Source: an uncultured Roseburia sp.
GTDB taxonomy: Bacteria > Bacillota > Clostridia > Lachnospirales > Lachnospiraceae
Length of the DNA: 47,913 nt
Assembly: GCA_910577925.1 (NCBI GenBank)
Contig: CAJTOI010000025.1
Span: forward strand, 1 to 47,913
Direction of reading: 5' to 3'
A program made the position numbers and the translations under genes. This document shows positions 25,631 to 33,553 of the stretch, piece after piece (position 1 is the stretch's first letter; every line of letters starts with the position of its first letter). The notes below the pieces were generated by a model. The model was not told where the DNA came from and searched no databases. It was given only the letters and a program-made list of their open reading frames with translations.

Positions 25631-25644
25631 GAGGTGAGTGCTAA
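25618..25644. promoter_or_regulatory. CIRCE operator (HrcA binding site) of clpB
   Basis: TTAGCACTG-N9-GAGTGCTAA, matching the CIRCE consensus (TTAGCACTC-N9-GAGTGCTAA) at 17 of 18 arm positions. The spacer and part of the right arm are the same 15 bases that recur at 39934-39948, the other end of the proposed integrated element. Confidence 0.92.
25627..25641. other. Candidate left attachment core (attL), inside CIRCE
   Basis: First copy of the 15-bp direct repeat TCAAGAGGTGAGTGC. It covers most of the CIRCE spacer and six bases of its right arm. A weaker likeness to the right-hand site continues for about 30 bases on the inner/outer side (T-rich, then TGAA and CGTT). Confidence 0.55.
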
Positions 25645-25668
25645 TTCTTTTGTGAAGATTGTGTGAAC

Positions 25669-25750
25669 GTTACGAGCCATGCACATTTACGTGTATAGGG
25701 CGACAGCCCTACAGCGAGGGAATTCTTTCCCGAGCTGTGCATGGCGTAAC
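25669..25750. repeat. 82-bp palindromic element
   Basis: The ends are complementary: GTTACG..CCATGCACA on the left and TGTGCATGG.CGTAAC on the right. Inside are TAGGGC-GACA-GCCCTA and a GGGAA-TTC-TTCCC-like stem. It lies between the candidate attachment core and the arm-type repeats. The GTTAC/GTAAC ends resemble those of the structured repeat at 22421-22567. Confidence 0.65.
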
Positions 25751-25779
25751 ATTCTCTTTCGCACTCGATTTTCTTGATT

Positions 25780-25850
25780 TGACCACATTTTTACGACAAA
25801 TCTTTTGGAAAAATATATTCGTCTGATTTTCTTACCACATTTTACGACAA
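25780..25850. promoter_or_regulatory. Arm-type repeats for integrase binding, left end
   Basis: Two similar sites, TGACCACATTTTTACGACAA (25780-25799) and TACCACATTTTACGACAA (25833-25850), in the same orientation. Related repeats occur at 39798-39830, inside the right end. Such paired repeats near both ends are what tyrosine integrases of integrative elements use for arm binding. Confidence 0.6.
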
Positions 25851-25861
25851 CGGCTTCTGTT

Positions 25862-26754
25862 TTATACCACAGCAGGTACGGTTTCTGGCAGGTTCATTTT
25901 AGACATCTCGTTCTCCACATGAGACTTCTCTGCAATATGATTGTAGACATTCATTGTGATCTGTGCATCTGAATGTTCTTCGCTCCGCTACGGTCGGTGC
26001 TAAACGGATCTCCACCGGACATCCAGCACCCCATCACATACTGCATAACTTTGGGATTGACATTATTCTCACCCAGTCTGGTACATCCCGTATGACGAAG
26101 GGTATGCGATGAACTAGGAGGCATCAGGTTCAGCTCTCTCTGTTTACGGAACGCAGCATATACCATCTGTGTCATAGGAATGTCTCTGATTTCTGCATCC
26201 GTTTTAGTTTCTGAATCATGGAAACAATATCCTTCATCACCTTCATAATACACAAGCTGTCCACCTACATGGATCTCCAGATTCTTCATATCCACATCTG
26301 ATCAGGTTAAGCCGATGGTCTCACTCACTCTCAGGCAAGCCCCAAACATAACCTGCATCATTGGAAGATGAGGCTTATACACATTACTCTGTTCCACAAA
26401 CTTCAGAAGTTTTTCCTGCTGTTCCAGTGTCAGTGCTTCTTTCTCCTTTGCCGGAGCCCCATAATCTCCTAGTGTTCCAGTTACCGGATTCTTACGGATA
26501 ATCCCATCTTCTACTGCCAGTTCAAAACTGGGATTCAATAAGCCATAAAGACCTTTGATCGTACTGTGTGCCAGTCCTTCATCTGACAATGTAGAAAAGA
26601 ACGTCCTTACGTGAGATATCTTAAAATCCACAACATGAATGTTTCCCAAAGTATTTCGTATCCGGTAGTCCCACATACGGATATAATTCTTTTTCATTTC
26701 TCTTTCCTTTTCAAACCAGCCCTGCCTTGTGGCAGAAGCTCCGACTCGTAACAA
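25862..26754 (-). pseudogene. Tyrosine integrase, doubly inactivated
   Basis: The left-end integrase of the element. An N-terminal piece (26302-26754) runs through the core-binding domain to ACLRVSETIGLT, where a TGA stop stands in place of the expected Trp codon; the same frame continues as SDVDMKNLEI... through SHTLRHTGCTR. A second lesion follows: a 53-bp insertion (25976-26028) directly before the codon for the conserved His of GHSDAQITMNVYNH. It shifts frame, so the catalytic Tyr is not reached; the original frame resumes and ends at the TAA at 25862. The N-terminal arm-binding domain is also missing near 26754. The gene therefore cannot make an active recombinase unless the protein is supplied in trans. 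Confidence 0.85.
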
Positions 26755-26768
26755 CTAAATTGACACAA

Positions 26769-29210
26769 TCAGCTTAATCTGCGAATCAGTTTCAGGATTC
26801 TGTCTGCACAAAGACGGATTTCCTTTTCTGTAAGTTTTCCTTCTTTATACGCATCACGAATGTTTTTATCATCATCCGGATTCCCCGGCATAATAATATC
26901 ATTTCCTGCTGCCACACAAACCCACGGAATGCTTCCATCCTCCGGTACTGTTGTATTCCAGTCAGACATTATAACTCCGTCAAATCCCCACTCTTCACGT
27001 GCAATCCTTGTACAAAGGTCCTTGCTGTTTGCTGCATGCACACCATTGATCAGATTATAGGAAGACATAATCGCAGTTGGTGCACCCTCTTTCACGGCAA
27101 TTTCAAAACCTCTGAGATAAATTTCTCTCAATGTCCTTTCTGATACGTGTGCATCAACCCCCATTCTGTTATCTTCCTGATTATTGCATGCAAAATGCTT
27201 GATTGTAACACCACATCCCCGTCTGCTCTGAACTCCTCTGGTCACCGCTGCTGCCAGTGTGCCTGCAAGAAATGGATCTTCTGAATAATATTCAAAGTTT
27301 CTTCCACACAGCGGATTTCTGTGAATATTCAATCCCGGTGCAAGCCAGAGATTAATATGAAATTCTTCCATCTCTGCCGCAACCTTCCGTCCAAACTGTT
27401 CCATCAGTTTTTTGTTCCAAGACTGTGCAAGTGCTGTTCCTACCGGAAATGCAGTACAATACTGATAGTAACGTTCTGCGCCCTCATGGTCTTTTTTTCC
27501 AACAAGATAACCATTTTCAAGTGAACCAAGCACACCTGTTCCATAAACTGTATCTTTCTCACGGTCTACTTCATAAGTTTGCTGCAGGCGGATTCCGGCC
27601 GGTCCGTCTGCCATGATCAAAGATGGGATTCCGTATTGATCAAGCAGTGCTTCACTCGTCTCTCCTGCTGTTCCCGGCACTTTAATTCCAGATGCTCCAA
27701 GTGTACTTCTGATTTCAGACATATTTCCATACAGAAGTGAAATCAAATCTTCTACAGGAATCTCCGTTTCTTCTGGAAATCTGCATACTTTCTTTTCTTC
27801 TGCCTCTGGTTCAAATGATACGTTCGGAAGTTCCTCAAGTAGTGCTGTCCATTCTTCTGCGCGTCTGCATAATTCTTCTGCACAGTCTTTGATTTCAACG
27901 ACTTCACTATGATCTTCCAGTTTCTTTGTTTTCTCCATCATTACATCAGCAGATACCTTTACCCCCGCTGAAAGTTTTGCCTCTGACAAGCTGTTTCCAA
28001 TCCATATTCCATAAGCACCTGCCTGGATTCTCCACTCCTGCTGCTCTTCCAAAAAGCTTGCGAACGCCTTTGCAGGAAGAACAATATTCAGCATCTCTTT
28101 CTCTCCCGGTTTCAGTTCTTCTGTCTTTTCATATCCGACCAGACGACGGAATTCTTTTCTGCTTCCATCCTGAGGAAGAGAAGCATAAATCTGCACAACT
28201 TCTTTTCCGCTGTATGTTGTTCCTGTGTTTTCTACCTCAACAGTTACTGTCACACCTTTCGAAGCAGTATTTATACCGCAAAGTCGAATATCAAATTCTG
28301 TATAAGACAGACCATAACCAAATGAAAATAATGGTTCAATTCCAAAGCTGTCAAAATAGCGGTATCCAACATAGATTCCTTCCGCATATTCTTCCGTCTC
28401 AAGATTTCCGTTCAAATAGCTGAACTCCTCTGCTGCCGGACAATCATCGTAGCGTTTTGTCCATGTTGTTGTCAGCTTTCCACTCGGTGTAAATTCTCCA
28501 AACAATATATCAGCAACTGCATTTCCACCTTCCTGTCCAAGCTGGGAAATATTCAGGATTGCACATATATTTTCTGTTCCAGCCAGCAGGTCTGTAAGTT
28601 CTACCGGTCCACCTGCATTAATGATCAATACAGTTGGGATTTTCTGCTCGTTCAGGAAATACAGATCTTTTTCTTCCTGGTCACTCAGATAATAATCCCC
28701 TTTTCTTTTTCTTCTGTCCTTTCCTTCGCCGGAAATACGGCTTATAACATAAACCGCTGCTTCTGCAGCCTTGATATCTTCATTTGTCACCGCACGGCCA
28801 TCCGGCATGGCAAATGGATTGGCAGCATAGGCATCAAACGGATTGTCTACATGTTTTGCAGCTTCTAAGATCTGCTCCTTCCACTCTGTTCTCGCCTGCT
28901 CATAGCGGTTGTGATAATCTTTCAGCCACTCCTCGCTTACAATATCAGCGTTTTTTTCTTTCATTCCGGCATATATAGATACACTTTCTCTGTTATTTAC
29001 ATCTCCGGAACCAGTACCACCTTTGATCGTCTTCTCTGCCCCAATTCCCAAAAGTGCAATCTTTGTATCTTTTTTTAATGGAAGAAGTCCTTCATTTTTC
29101 AACAGGACAATTCCTTCTTCTGCTGCCTCACGCGCAAACACTGCATGATCTATTTCACGCTGGCAAACTTCTGTACTTCTTGTTCCACTATGTTTCAAAT
29201 TTGTTTCCAT
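26769..29210 (-). CDS. GH3 beta-glucosidase with permuted domain order
   Basis: An 813-residue cytosolic enzyme (no signal peptide) that would release glucose from short beta-glucosides. The order is reversed compared with most GH3 enzymes: the C-type alpha/beta sandwich comes first (about 20-260, AREAAEEGIVLLKNEGLLPL), then a Fn3-like region (about 300-420, FGYGLSYTEFDI), then the TIM-barrel domain (about 480-810, DGPAGIRLQQ, KHFACNNQEDNR). The catalytic nucleophile is the Asp of VIMSDWN near residue 750. This permuted layout is known for beta-glucosidases of Ruminococcus albus and Butyrivibrio. The start at 29210 follows AAGGAGATG. It is the last gene of the ABC operon, behind a hairpin that may lower its expression. 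Confidence 0.92.
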   Translation of the reverse strand: METNLKHSGTRSTEVCQREIDHAVFAREAAEEGIVLLKNEGLLPLKKDTKIALLGIGAEKTIKGGTGSGDVNNRESVSIYAGMKEKNADIVSEEWLKDYHNRYEQARTEWKEQILEAAKHVDNPFDAYAANPFAMPDGRAVTNEDIKAAEAAVYVISRISGEGKDRRKRKGDYYLSDQEEKDLYFLNEQKIPTVLIINAGGPVELTDLLAGTENICAILNISQLGQEGGNAVADILFGEFTPSGKLTTTWTKRYDDCPAAEEFSYLNGNLETEEYAEGIYVGYRYFDSFGIEPLFSFGYGLSYTEFDIRLCGINTASKGVTVTVEVENTGTTYSGKEVVQIYASLPQDGSRKEFRRLVGYEKTEELKPGEKEMLNIVLPAKAFASFLEEQQEWRIQAGAYGIWIGNSLSEAKLSAGVKVSADVMMEKTKKLEDHSEVVEIKDCAEELCRRAEEWTALLEELPNVSFEPEAEEKKVCRFPEETEIPVEDLISLLYGNMSEIRSTLGASGIKVPGTAGETSEALLDQYGIPSLIMADGPAGIRLQQTYEVDREKDTVYGTGVLGSLENGYLVGKKDHEGAERYYQYCTAFPVGTALAQSWNKKLMEQFGRKVAAEMEEFHINLWLAPGLNIHRNPLCGRNFEYYSEDPFLAGTLAAAVTRGVQSRRGCGVTIKHFACNNQEDNRMGVDAHVSERTLREIYLRGFEIAVKEGAPTAIMSSYNLINGVHAANSKDLCTRIAREEWGFDGVIMSDWNTTVPEDGSIPWVCVAAGNDIIMPGNPDDDKNIRDAYKEGKLTEKEIRLCADRILKLIRRLS

Positions 29211-29241
29211 TTACACATCTCCTTAAATAAACCAACTGTAA

Positions 29242-29269
29242 GAAAAAAGCTGCCCACTAAATGGCAGCC
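29242..29269 (-). terminator. Terminator/attenuator between permease and GH3 genes
   Basis: On the minus strand GGCTGCC-ATTTAGT-GGGCAGC followed by TTTTTTC. It stands between the second permease and the GH3 gene and probably lets only part of the transcripts through. Confidence 0.7.
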
Positions 29270-29292
29270 TTCCTCCAACAACTTAATTCTTA

Positions 29293-30141
29293 TTATTCTT
29301 TTACTCCACCAAGAGTAACTCCTGCAATAATATATTTAGACAACAGCAGGTATATAATAATGATCGGCACGATTGCTACTGTGATCATCATATAGATTTT
29401 ACCCATATCAAAGTTCATATAGTCTGCTCCACGAAGTGTTGCGATCAGGATCGGGACTGTCATCTTATTCTTTGACTGAATGATCAAAGCCGGAACGAAG
29501 TAATTGTTCCAGGAACCAACGAAAGTAAAGATTGCCTGAACTGCAATTGCCGGCTTCATGATTGGAAGAACAATGTGGTTAAATGTCTTAAATTCTCCAG
29601 ATCCATCTATTCTTGCCGCTTCTACAAGAGAAATCGGAAGGGAAGACTGCAGATAACTGTACATGAAATAAAATACAGCCGGTGATGCAATTGATGGAAT
29701 GATCAATGGAAGCAGAGAATCATACATTCCCATGTTCGTAACCAATTTCAGGAATCCCATTGCTGTAACCTGTGTAGGCATAACAAGGATTGCCATAATA
29801 AATGTAAATGCTACTTTTTTCCCTTTAAAATCATAAGCATAAAGTCCATATGCTGTCAGAGCTGAAAAATAGGTACATAATGCTGCTGAACACCCTGATA
29901 CGATCAAACTGTTCAAAATACCACGGAACATCGGGAAGCTTCCGTCATTCGCTACATTTTTTAGATTTGTAAAGAAATATTTTCCCGGCAGTGCTGAGAA
30001 TCCCTTCTGCAGATCTGCATGAGAACGTGTTGCATTTATAATCAACACATAGAAGAAAAACAGACACATAAGAGATAACAGAATCAATACGGTATGTGCC
30101 AGTATGCTACGTCCACGACTTGACTTTGTTTTTGATTTCAT
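29293..30141 (-). CDS. Carbohydrate ABC transporter permease (MalG type)
   Basis: A 282-residue inner membrane protein with six predicted helices and the EAA loop EAARIDGSGEFKTFNHIVLP near 190-210, which contacts the ATPase. It ends in AGVTLGGVKE, typical of MalG-type CUT1 permeases. It overlaps the previous permease gene by one base (TAATG), so the two are made in equal amounts. No ATPase gene is present in the cluster; a shared MsmK-like ATPase elsewhere is likely, as is common for CUT1 systems. Confidence 0.93.
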   Translation of the reverse strand: MKSKTKSSRGRSILAHTVLILLSLMCLFFFYVLIINATRSHADLQKGFSALPGKYFFTNLKNVANDGSFPMFRGILNSLIVSGCSAALCTYFSALTAYGLYAYDFKGKKVAFTFIMAILVMPTQVTAMGFLKLVTNMGMYDSLLPLIIPSIASPAVFYFMYSYLQSSLPISLVEAARIDGSGEFKTFNHIVLPIMKPAIAVQAIFTFVGSWNNYFVPALIIQSKNKMTVPILIATLRGADYMNFDMGKIYMMITVAIVPIIIIYLLLSKYIIAGVTLGGVKE

Positions 30142-31097
30142 TATCTCTTTCTCCTTTCTGCTTTTGCTCTTTTCTTAGCTGCTTTCTTAGAACCATTCGG
30201 ATCGTTATCATTTGTCATACGATATACAAAGAAACAGAGGATTGCACTTACGACAAACAGATATACAGAAAGTGCACCGGCCATTCCATAGTTTTTGCTC
30301 TTCAGATGACTGTTCAGGAACATGATCAGAGTCATGGATGTTCTGTTCGGGTTACCCTGTCCATTTGTCAGGATCTGAGGAACATCGAACATCTGAAGTC
30401 CGCCAATAATGGATGTGATCAATGTATATGCCAGAATTGGACGGATCAAAGGCAGTGTAATATAGAAGAATCTCTGGATACTGTTACATCCATCCAGGTC
30501 AGATGCCTCGAAGACGTCCTGACCGATTCCCATGATTGCTGCCATCAACATAATAGTTGTATTTCCAAACCACATCAGGAAGTTCATAAATCCGATCAAC
30601 GATCTTGTTCCAAATACAGATCCAAGGAAATCGATCGGTTTTTTCAGGATTCCGATTGACATCAGAATTGAGTTAATCGGTCCATTTGTTGAGAACATTG
30701 TAAAGAATAACAATGCAAATGCAGATGCCATAATCAGGTTTGGAAGATAAATGACAACTTTGAAAAACTGCTGCCCTCTAATCTTTAATCGGACATCAGT
30801 GAACCACGCTGCAAGTACCAGCGCGATCACAATCTGAGGTATAAATCCGATCATCCACAGAATTAAAGTATTCGCTCCATATTTCAGCATATCTGAATGA
30901 AGAAGACTCACATAGTTTGCCATTCCTATAAAATTCGGTCCAACCTCTTTAATTCCTGATCGGTAATATTCAAAGAAACTATACCTTACTGTATCGATCA
31001 ACGGTATCAATGAGAAAGTAATGTATGTTACGAAAAAAGGAAGAATAAATATATATCCCCATTTTCCATAATCAATACTTTTTTTCTTTTTCTTCAT
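30141..31097 (-). CDS. Carbohydrate ABC transporter permease (MalF type)
   Basis: A 318-residue membrane protein beginning MKKKKKSIDYGKWGYIF; the ATG at 31097 with AAGGAAG upstream is chosen over a TTG 21 bases earlier. Six helices and the EAA-type loop (FEASDLDGCNSIQRFFYITL) are visible, and the C-terminus is strongly basic. It forms the channel with the MalG-type partner and receives substrate from the lipoprotein encoded upstream. Confidence 0.93.
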   Translation of the reverse strand: MKKKKKSIDYGKWGYIFILPFFVTYITFSLIPLIDTVRYSFFEYYRSGIKEVGPNFIGMANYVSLLHSDMLKYGANTLILWMIGFIPQIVIALVLAAWFTDVRLKIRGQQFFKVVIYLPNLIMASAFALLFFTMFSTNGPINSILMSIGILKKPIDFLGSVFGTRSLIGFMNFLMWFGNTTIMLMAAIMGIGQDVFEASDLDGCNSIQRFFYITLPLIRPILAYTLITSIIGGLQMFDVPQILTNGQGNPNRTSMTLIMFLNSHLKSKNYGMAGALSVYLFVVSAILCFFVYRMTNDNDPNGSKKAAKKRAKAERRKR

Positions 31098-31138
31098 AAT
31101 GGTTCTTCCTTTCCACAATATCTTCTAACAGAACAGAG

Positions 31139-31156
31139 GCTCTGCTGTCACAGAGC
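31139..31156 (-). promoter_or_regulatory. Intercistronic hairpin after the binding-protein gene
   Basis: GCTCTG-CTGTCA-CAGAGC, a perfect 6-bp stem without a T-run, between the binding-protein gene and the first permease. Hairpins here commonly protect the upstream message so that binding protein is made in excess over permeases. Confidence 0.5.
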
Positions 31157-31187
31157 TCCCTGCGTTAGTAGCTGTTCATTCCAGACA

Positions 31188-32567
31188 TTATTCTGGCCAA
31201 ACAACCTCTGTAATGTCAGGATAACGTTCTTTAATTGCTGTTTCAAAGTTTGATTTTGCTTTCTCAAAGTCAACTTTGCCCTGGAAGTAATCGCTGAATG
31301 AGTTCTGGATCAACTCCACACATCCCTGATCGTAAGCGGAAAGTGGTGCGATCTTGATGTTTTTAGCAACTGGTGCAAAATACTGGAATGGGTTCTGTCC
31401 GCCAAGGAATTCTGAACCATATGTAGCATCATCGTTTGCTGCTTTCTGCATACCGGATTTTGTATTTGTAAAGTCTGAGTAATCCTGGGAGATCTTTAAC
31501 AGATTATCTTTTTTTGCTGTCATAGCAAGGATAATGTCTTTTGCATGTTCCGGATTATCTGTACCTGTTGCAACATGGATGTAAGATCCTCCCCAGTTGT
31601 ATTCCTGCGGTGGGTTTGTTACTGCCCATACGCCGTCTTCTCCATCCCAGTTCGGTTTCAGTGTGAAATCAATACCCCATGCCGGGAAGAGGAATGCAAA
31701 TACTTTGGACTGACTTCCCATTGCTTTGTTCCAGTCATCATTCCACTGACCTTTTACTGTCGGGTTTAAGTAACCTGCATCCAGCCATTCTTTTGAATCA
31801 TTAATCCACTGCATGATCATTGGATCAACTGTAACCTTTGTGTCTCCATCTTTTACCCATGAATCAGAAATGTTGTTTCCATAGAGACGGAATGTATCAG
31901 CATAAGAAGCAAATGCATAATATCCTTTCTGCTTCAGTTCTTCTGCTGTCTGTTTCATAGTAGCCCAGTCTTTTACTTTTTCACCTACAGCAGTCGGATC
32001 GTCTGTTCCGAATACCTCTTTTGCAATATCACGACGGTAAACCATTGTTCCCGGACAGCACTGCCATGTAGATCCTCTCTGAACTCCGTCTGCATCAGAT
32101 GCTGTTGTTCTTGTGAAGTCGTACTGATCTGCAAGATCTTTATCCGGATCAATTCCAAGATCCTTCAGTGGCATTGCAGCGTCTGCTTCAGCATCTGTAT
32201 ATTTGTATACATAGTCTGTCTCTGACAGGAAGATATCTACTTTATCATCTGTATCAGCATCTGCCTGTTTCATAAGTGCCTCATCAAGTTTCTGCTGATA
32301 AACACCATCCTGATTTGGATTGATGATCCAGTGGATCTCTGTTCCATCTTTCAATGTTGTAACAGTTCCATCTTTGGATGTTGACTTAACTTCAGGATAT
32401 ACAGCTTCCAGTCTCTCACGGAACTCATCATTCCAAGAATAAATGTTAATTACCTTTCCTTCTTCTGTACTGGCCTCTCCGCCATTTCCCCCTTTGCTTC
32501 CACATCCGGCAAGTAATCCAACAGCAACTACTGTTGCCATAAGAATCGCAACAACTCTCTTTTTCAT
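31188..32567 (-). CDS. Sugar-binding lipoprotein of the ABC transporter
   Basis: A 459-residue extracellular solute-binding protein (CUT1 class). The N-terminus has a lipoprotein signal with the lipobox LLAGC (lipidated Cys22), a Gly/Ser linker, then the mature domain starting VINIYSWNDEFRERLEAVYP. It is anchored to the outer face of the membrane and passes oligosaccharides to the two permeases. The genes nearby suggest beta-gluco-oligosaccharides, but the sequence does not give the exact ligand. The start at 32567 has AAAGGAGG upstream. It is first in the operon and faces the AraC gene. Confidence 0.93.
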   Translation of the reverse strand: MKKRVVAILMATVVAVGLLAGCGSKGGNGGEASTEEGKVINIYSWNDEFRERLEAVYPEVKSTSKDGTVTTLKDGTEIHWIINPNQDGVYQQKLDEALMKQADADTDDKVDIFLSETDYVYKYTDAEADAAMPLKDLGIDPDKDLADQYDFTRTTASDADGVQRGSTWQCCPGTMVYRRDIAKEVFGTDDPTAVGEKVKDWATMKQTAEELKQKGYYAFASYADTFRLYGNNISDSWVKDGDTKVTVDPMIMQWINDSKEWLDAGYLNPTVKGQWNDDWNKAMGSQSKVFAFLFPAWGIDFTLKPNWDGEDGVWAVTNPPQEYNWGGSYIHVATGTDNPEHAKDIILAMTAKKDNLLKISQDYSDFTNTKSGMQKAANDDATYGSEFLGGQNPFQYFAPVAKNIKIAPLSAYDQGCVELIQNSFSDYFQGKVDFEKAKSNFETAIKERYPDITEVVWPE

Positions 32568-32665
32568 TTATAAATCCTCCTTTATCTAAGCACTCTGCTA
32601 TGCTTTTCTTGTTGTTGAACTAAATATACCATCTTTTTTCCTCCGATTATATTATTTATCTTAAC

Positions 32666-32682
32666 AAAATGTCAAATTCGTG
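32666..32682 (+). promoter_or_regulatory. Candidate AraC operator, regulator/binding-protein intergenic copy
   Basis: AAAATGTCAAATTCGTG, 16 of 17 identical to 38816-38832 upstream of the GH94 operon. It ends directly before a TATAAT (32684-32689) serving the AraC gene and lies about 99 bases upstream of the binding-protein start. Confidence 0.6.
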
Positions 32683-32708
32683 TTATAATATAAAAAAGGA
32701 GATTTTTT

Positions 32709-33449
32709 ATGGCTTTATCTAATGAATGGTACAATACAGAACTCGAAAACAGCGAATTAGAAACGCTTCACAGATCACCAACTGTAGAATATTCTTTCTA
32801 TAATGCTGTACGCTCCGGCGACATGGAAGCAGTCATTAAAAACTGTTCCGAAGATGAATTTATTCGCCTGGAAGGAACGGGCGTTCTGTCCCGTAATGCG
32901 CTTACTAATATAAAATACCACTTTGTTGTCACTACTGCAATGTTGACCCGTTATTGTATCGACGGTGGGCTCGAACCAGAGCAGGCTTACAGGCTCAGCG
33001 ACTTCTATATTCTGAAGATGGATCCCTGCACAACGATCCGTCAGGTTGCAGATCTTCACCATGAGATGGCAAAGGATTTTACAGGTAAGATGATTCTTCA
33101 GAAAAAGAGTTCCATTTTATCAAAACCCGTTACGCAATGTGTTGATTATATTTACAGTCACATCAAAGAAAGAATCACGATTCAGGTTCTTGCTGACCAC
33201 ACCGAACTTTCCACGAATTATCTTTCACGCATTTTCAAGCAGAATCTGGGAGTCTCTGTCAGCGATTATATCCGTGAGCAGAAGATAGAAAAAGCAACTC
33301 ATCTGCTGCGATACTCAGATAAATCAATTGTAGATATCGCAAATTATCTTGCTTTTTCTTCACAGAGTCACTTCATCCAGACATTCGAGAGCTTTACCGG
33401 GCTCACCCCAAAGAAGTACCGGGACAAATACTATACAAGCATGTGGTAA
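32709..33449 (+). CDS. AraC-family transcriptional regulator
   Basis: A 246-residue regulator. The C-terminal ~100 residues are a two-helix-turn-helix AraC domain (LADHTELSTNYLSRIFKQNL and SIVDIANYLAFSSQSHFIQTF, ending GLTPKKYRDKY). The N-terminal half (about 1-145) is a sensor region of unknown ligand. It is divergent from the binding-protein operon and convergent with the GH94 operon, the usual place for a local activator. AAAGGAG precedes the ATG at 32709 and a TATAAT box lies just upstream. A shared 17-bp motif in front of both target operons is its likely binding site. Confidence 0.92.
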   Translation: MALSNEWYNTELENSELETLHRSPTVEYSFYNAVRSGDMEAVIKNCSEDEFIRLEGTGVLSRNALTNIKYHFVVTTAMLTRYCIDGGLEPEQAYRLSDFYILKMDPCTTIRQVADLHHEMAKDFTGKMILQKKSSILSKPVTQCVDYIYSHIKERITIQVLADHTELSTNYLSRIFKQNLGVSVSDYIREQKIEKATHLLRYSDKSIVDIANYLAFSSQSHFIQTFESFTGLTPKKYRDKYYTSMW

Positions 33450-33490
33450 CATCAGAATTCTTCTCAGAAGAATTCTCAGATTTTCCCACA

Positions 33491-33535
33491 AAAAATACTG
33501 TCAGAAAGCAATTCTCTTTCTGACAGTATTTTTAT
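33491..33535. terminator. Bidirectional terminator between the araC-type gene and the GH94 operon
   Basis: A perfect 16-bp stem, AAATACTGTCAGAAAG with CTTTCTGACAGTATTT (33493-33508/33516-33531), with A-run and T-run on its two sides. A second palindrome, AGAATTCTTCT-C-AGAAGAATTCT, lies just before it (about 33454-33476). Confidence 0.9.
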
Positions 33536-33553
33536 CTTTTTTTAATCTGTCGA

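Noticed and set aside
25976..26028. 53-bp insertion considered as a self-splicing intron or intein-like element
   Set aside because: Far too short for a group I/II intron, and the reading frame is not kept for an intein; treated as a simple insertion.
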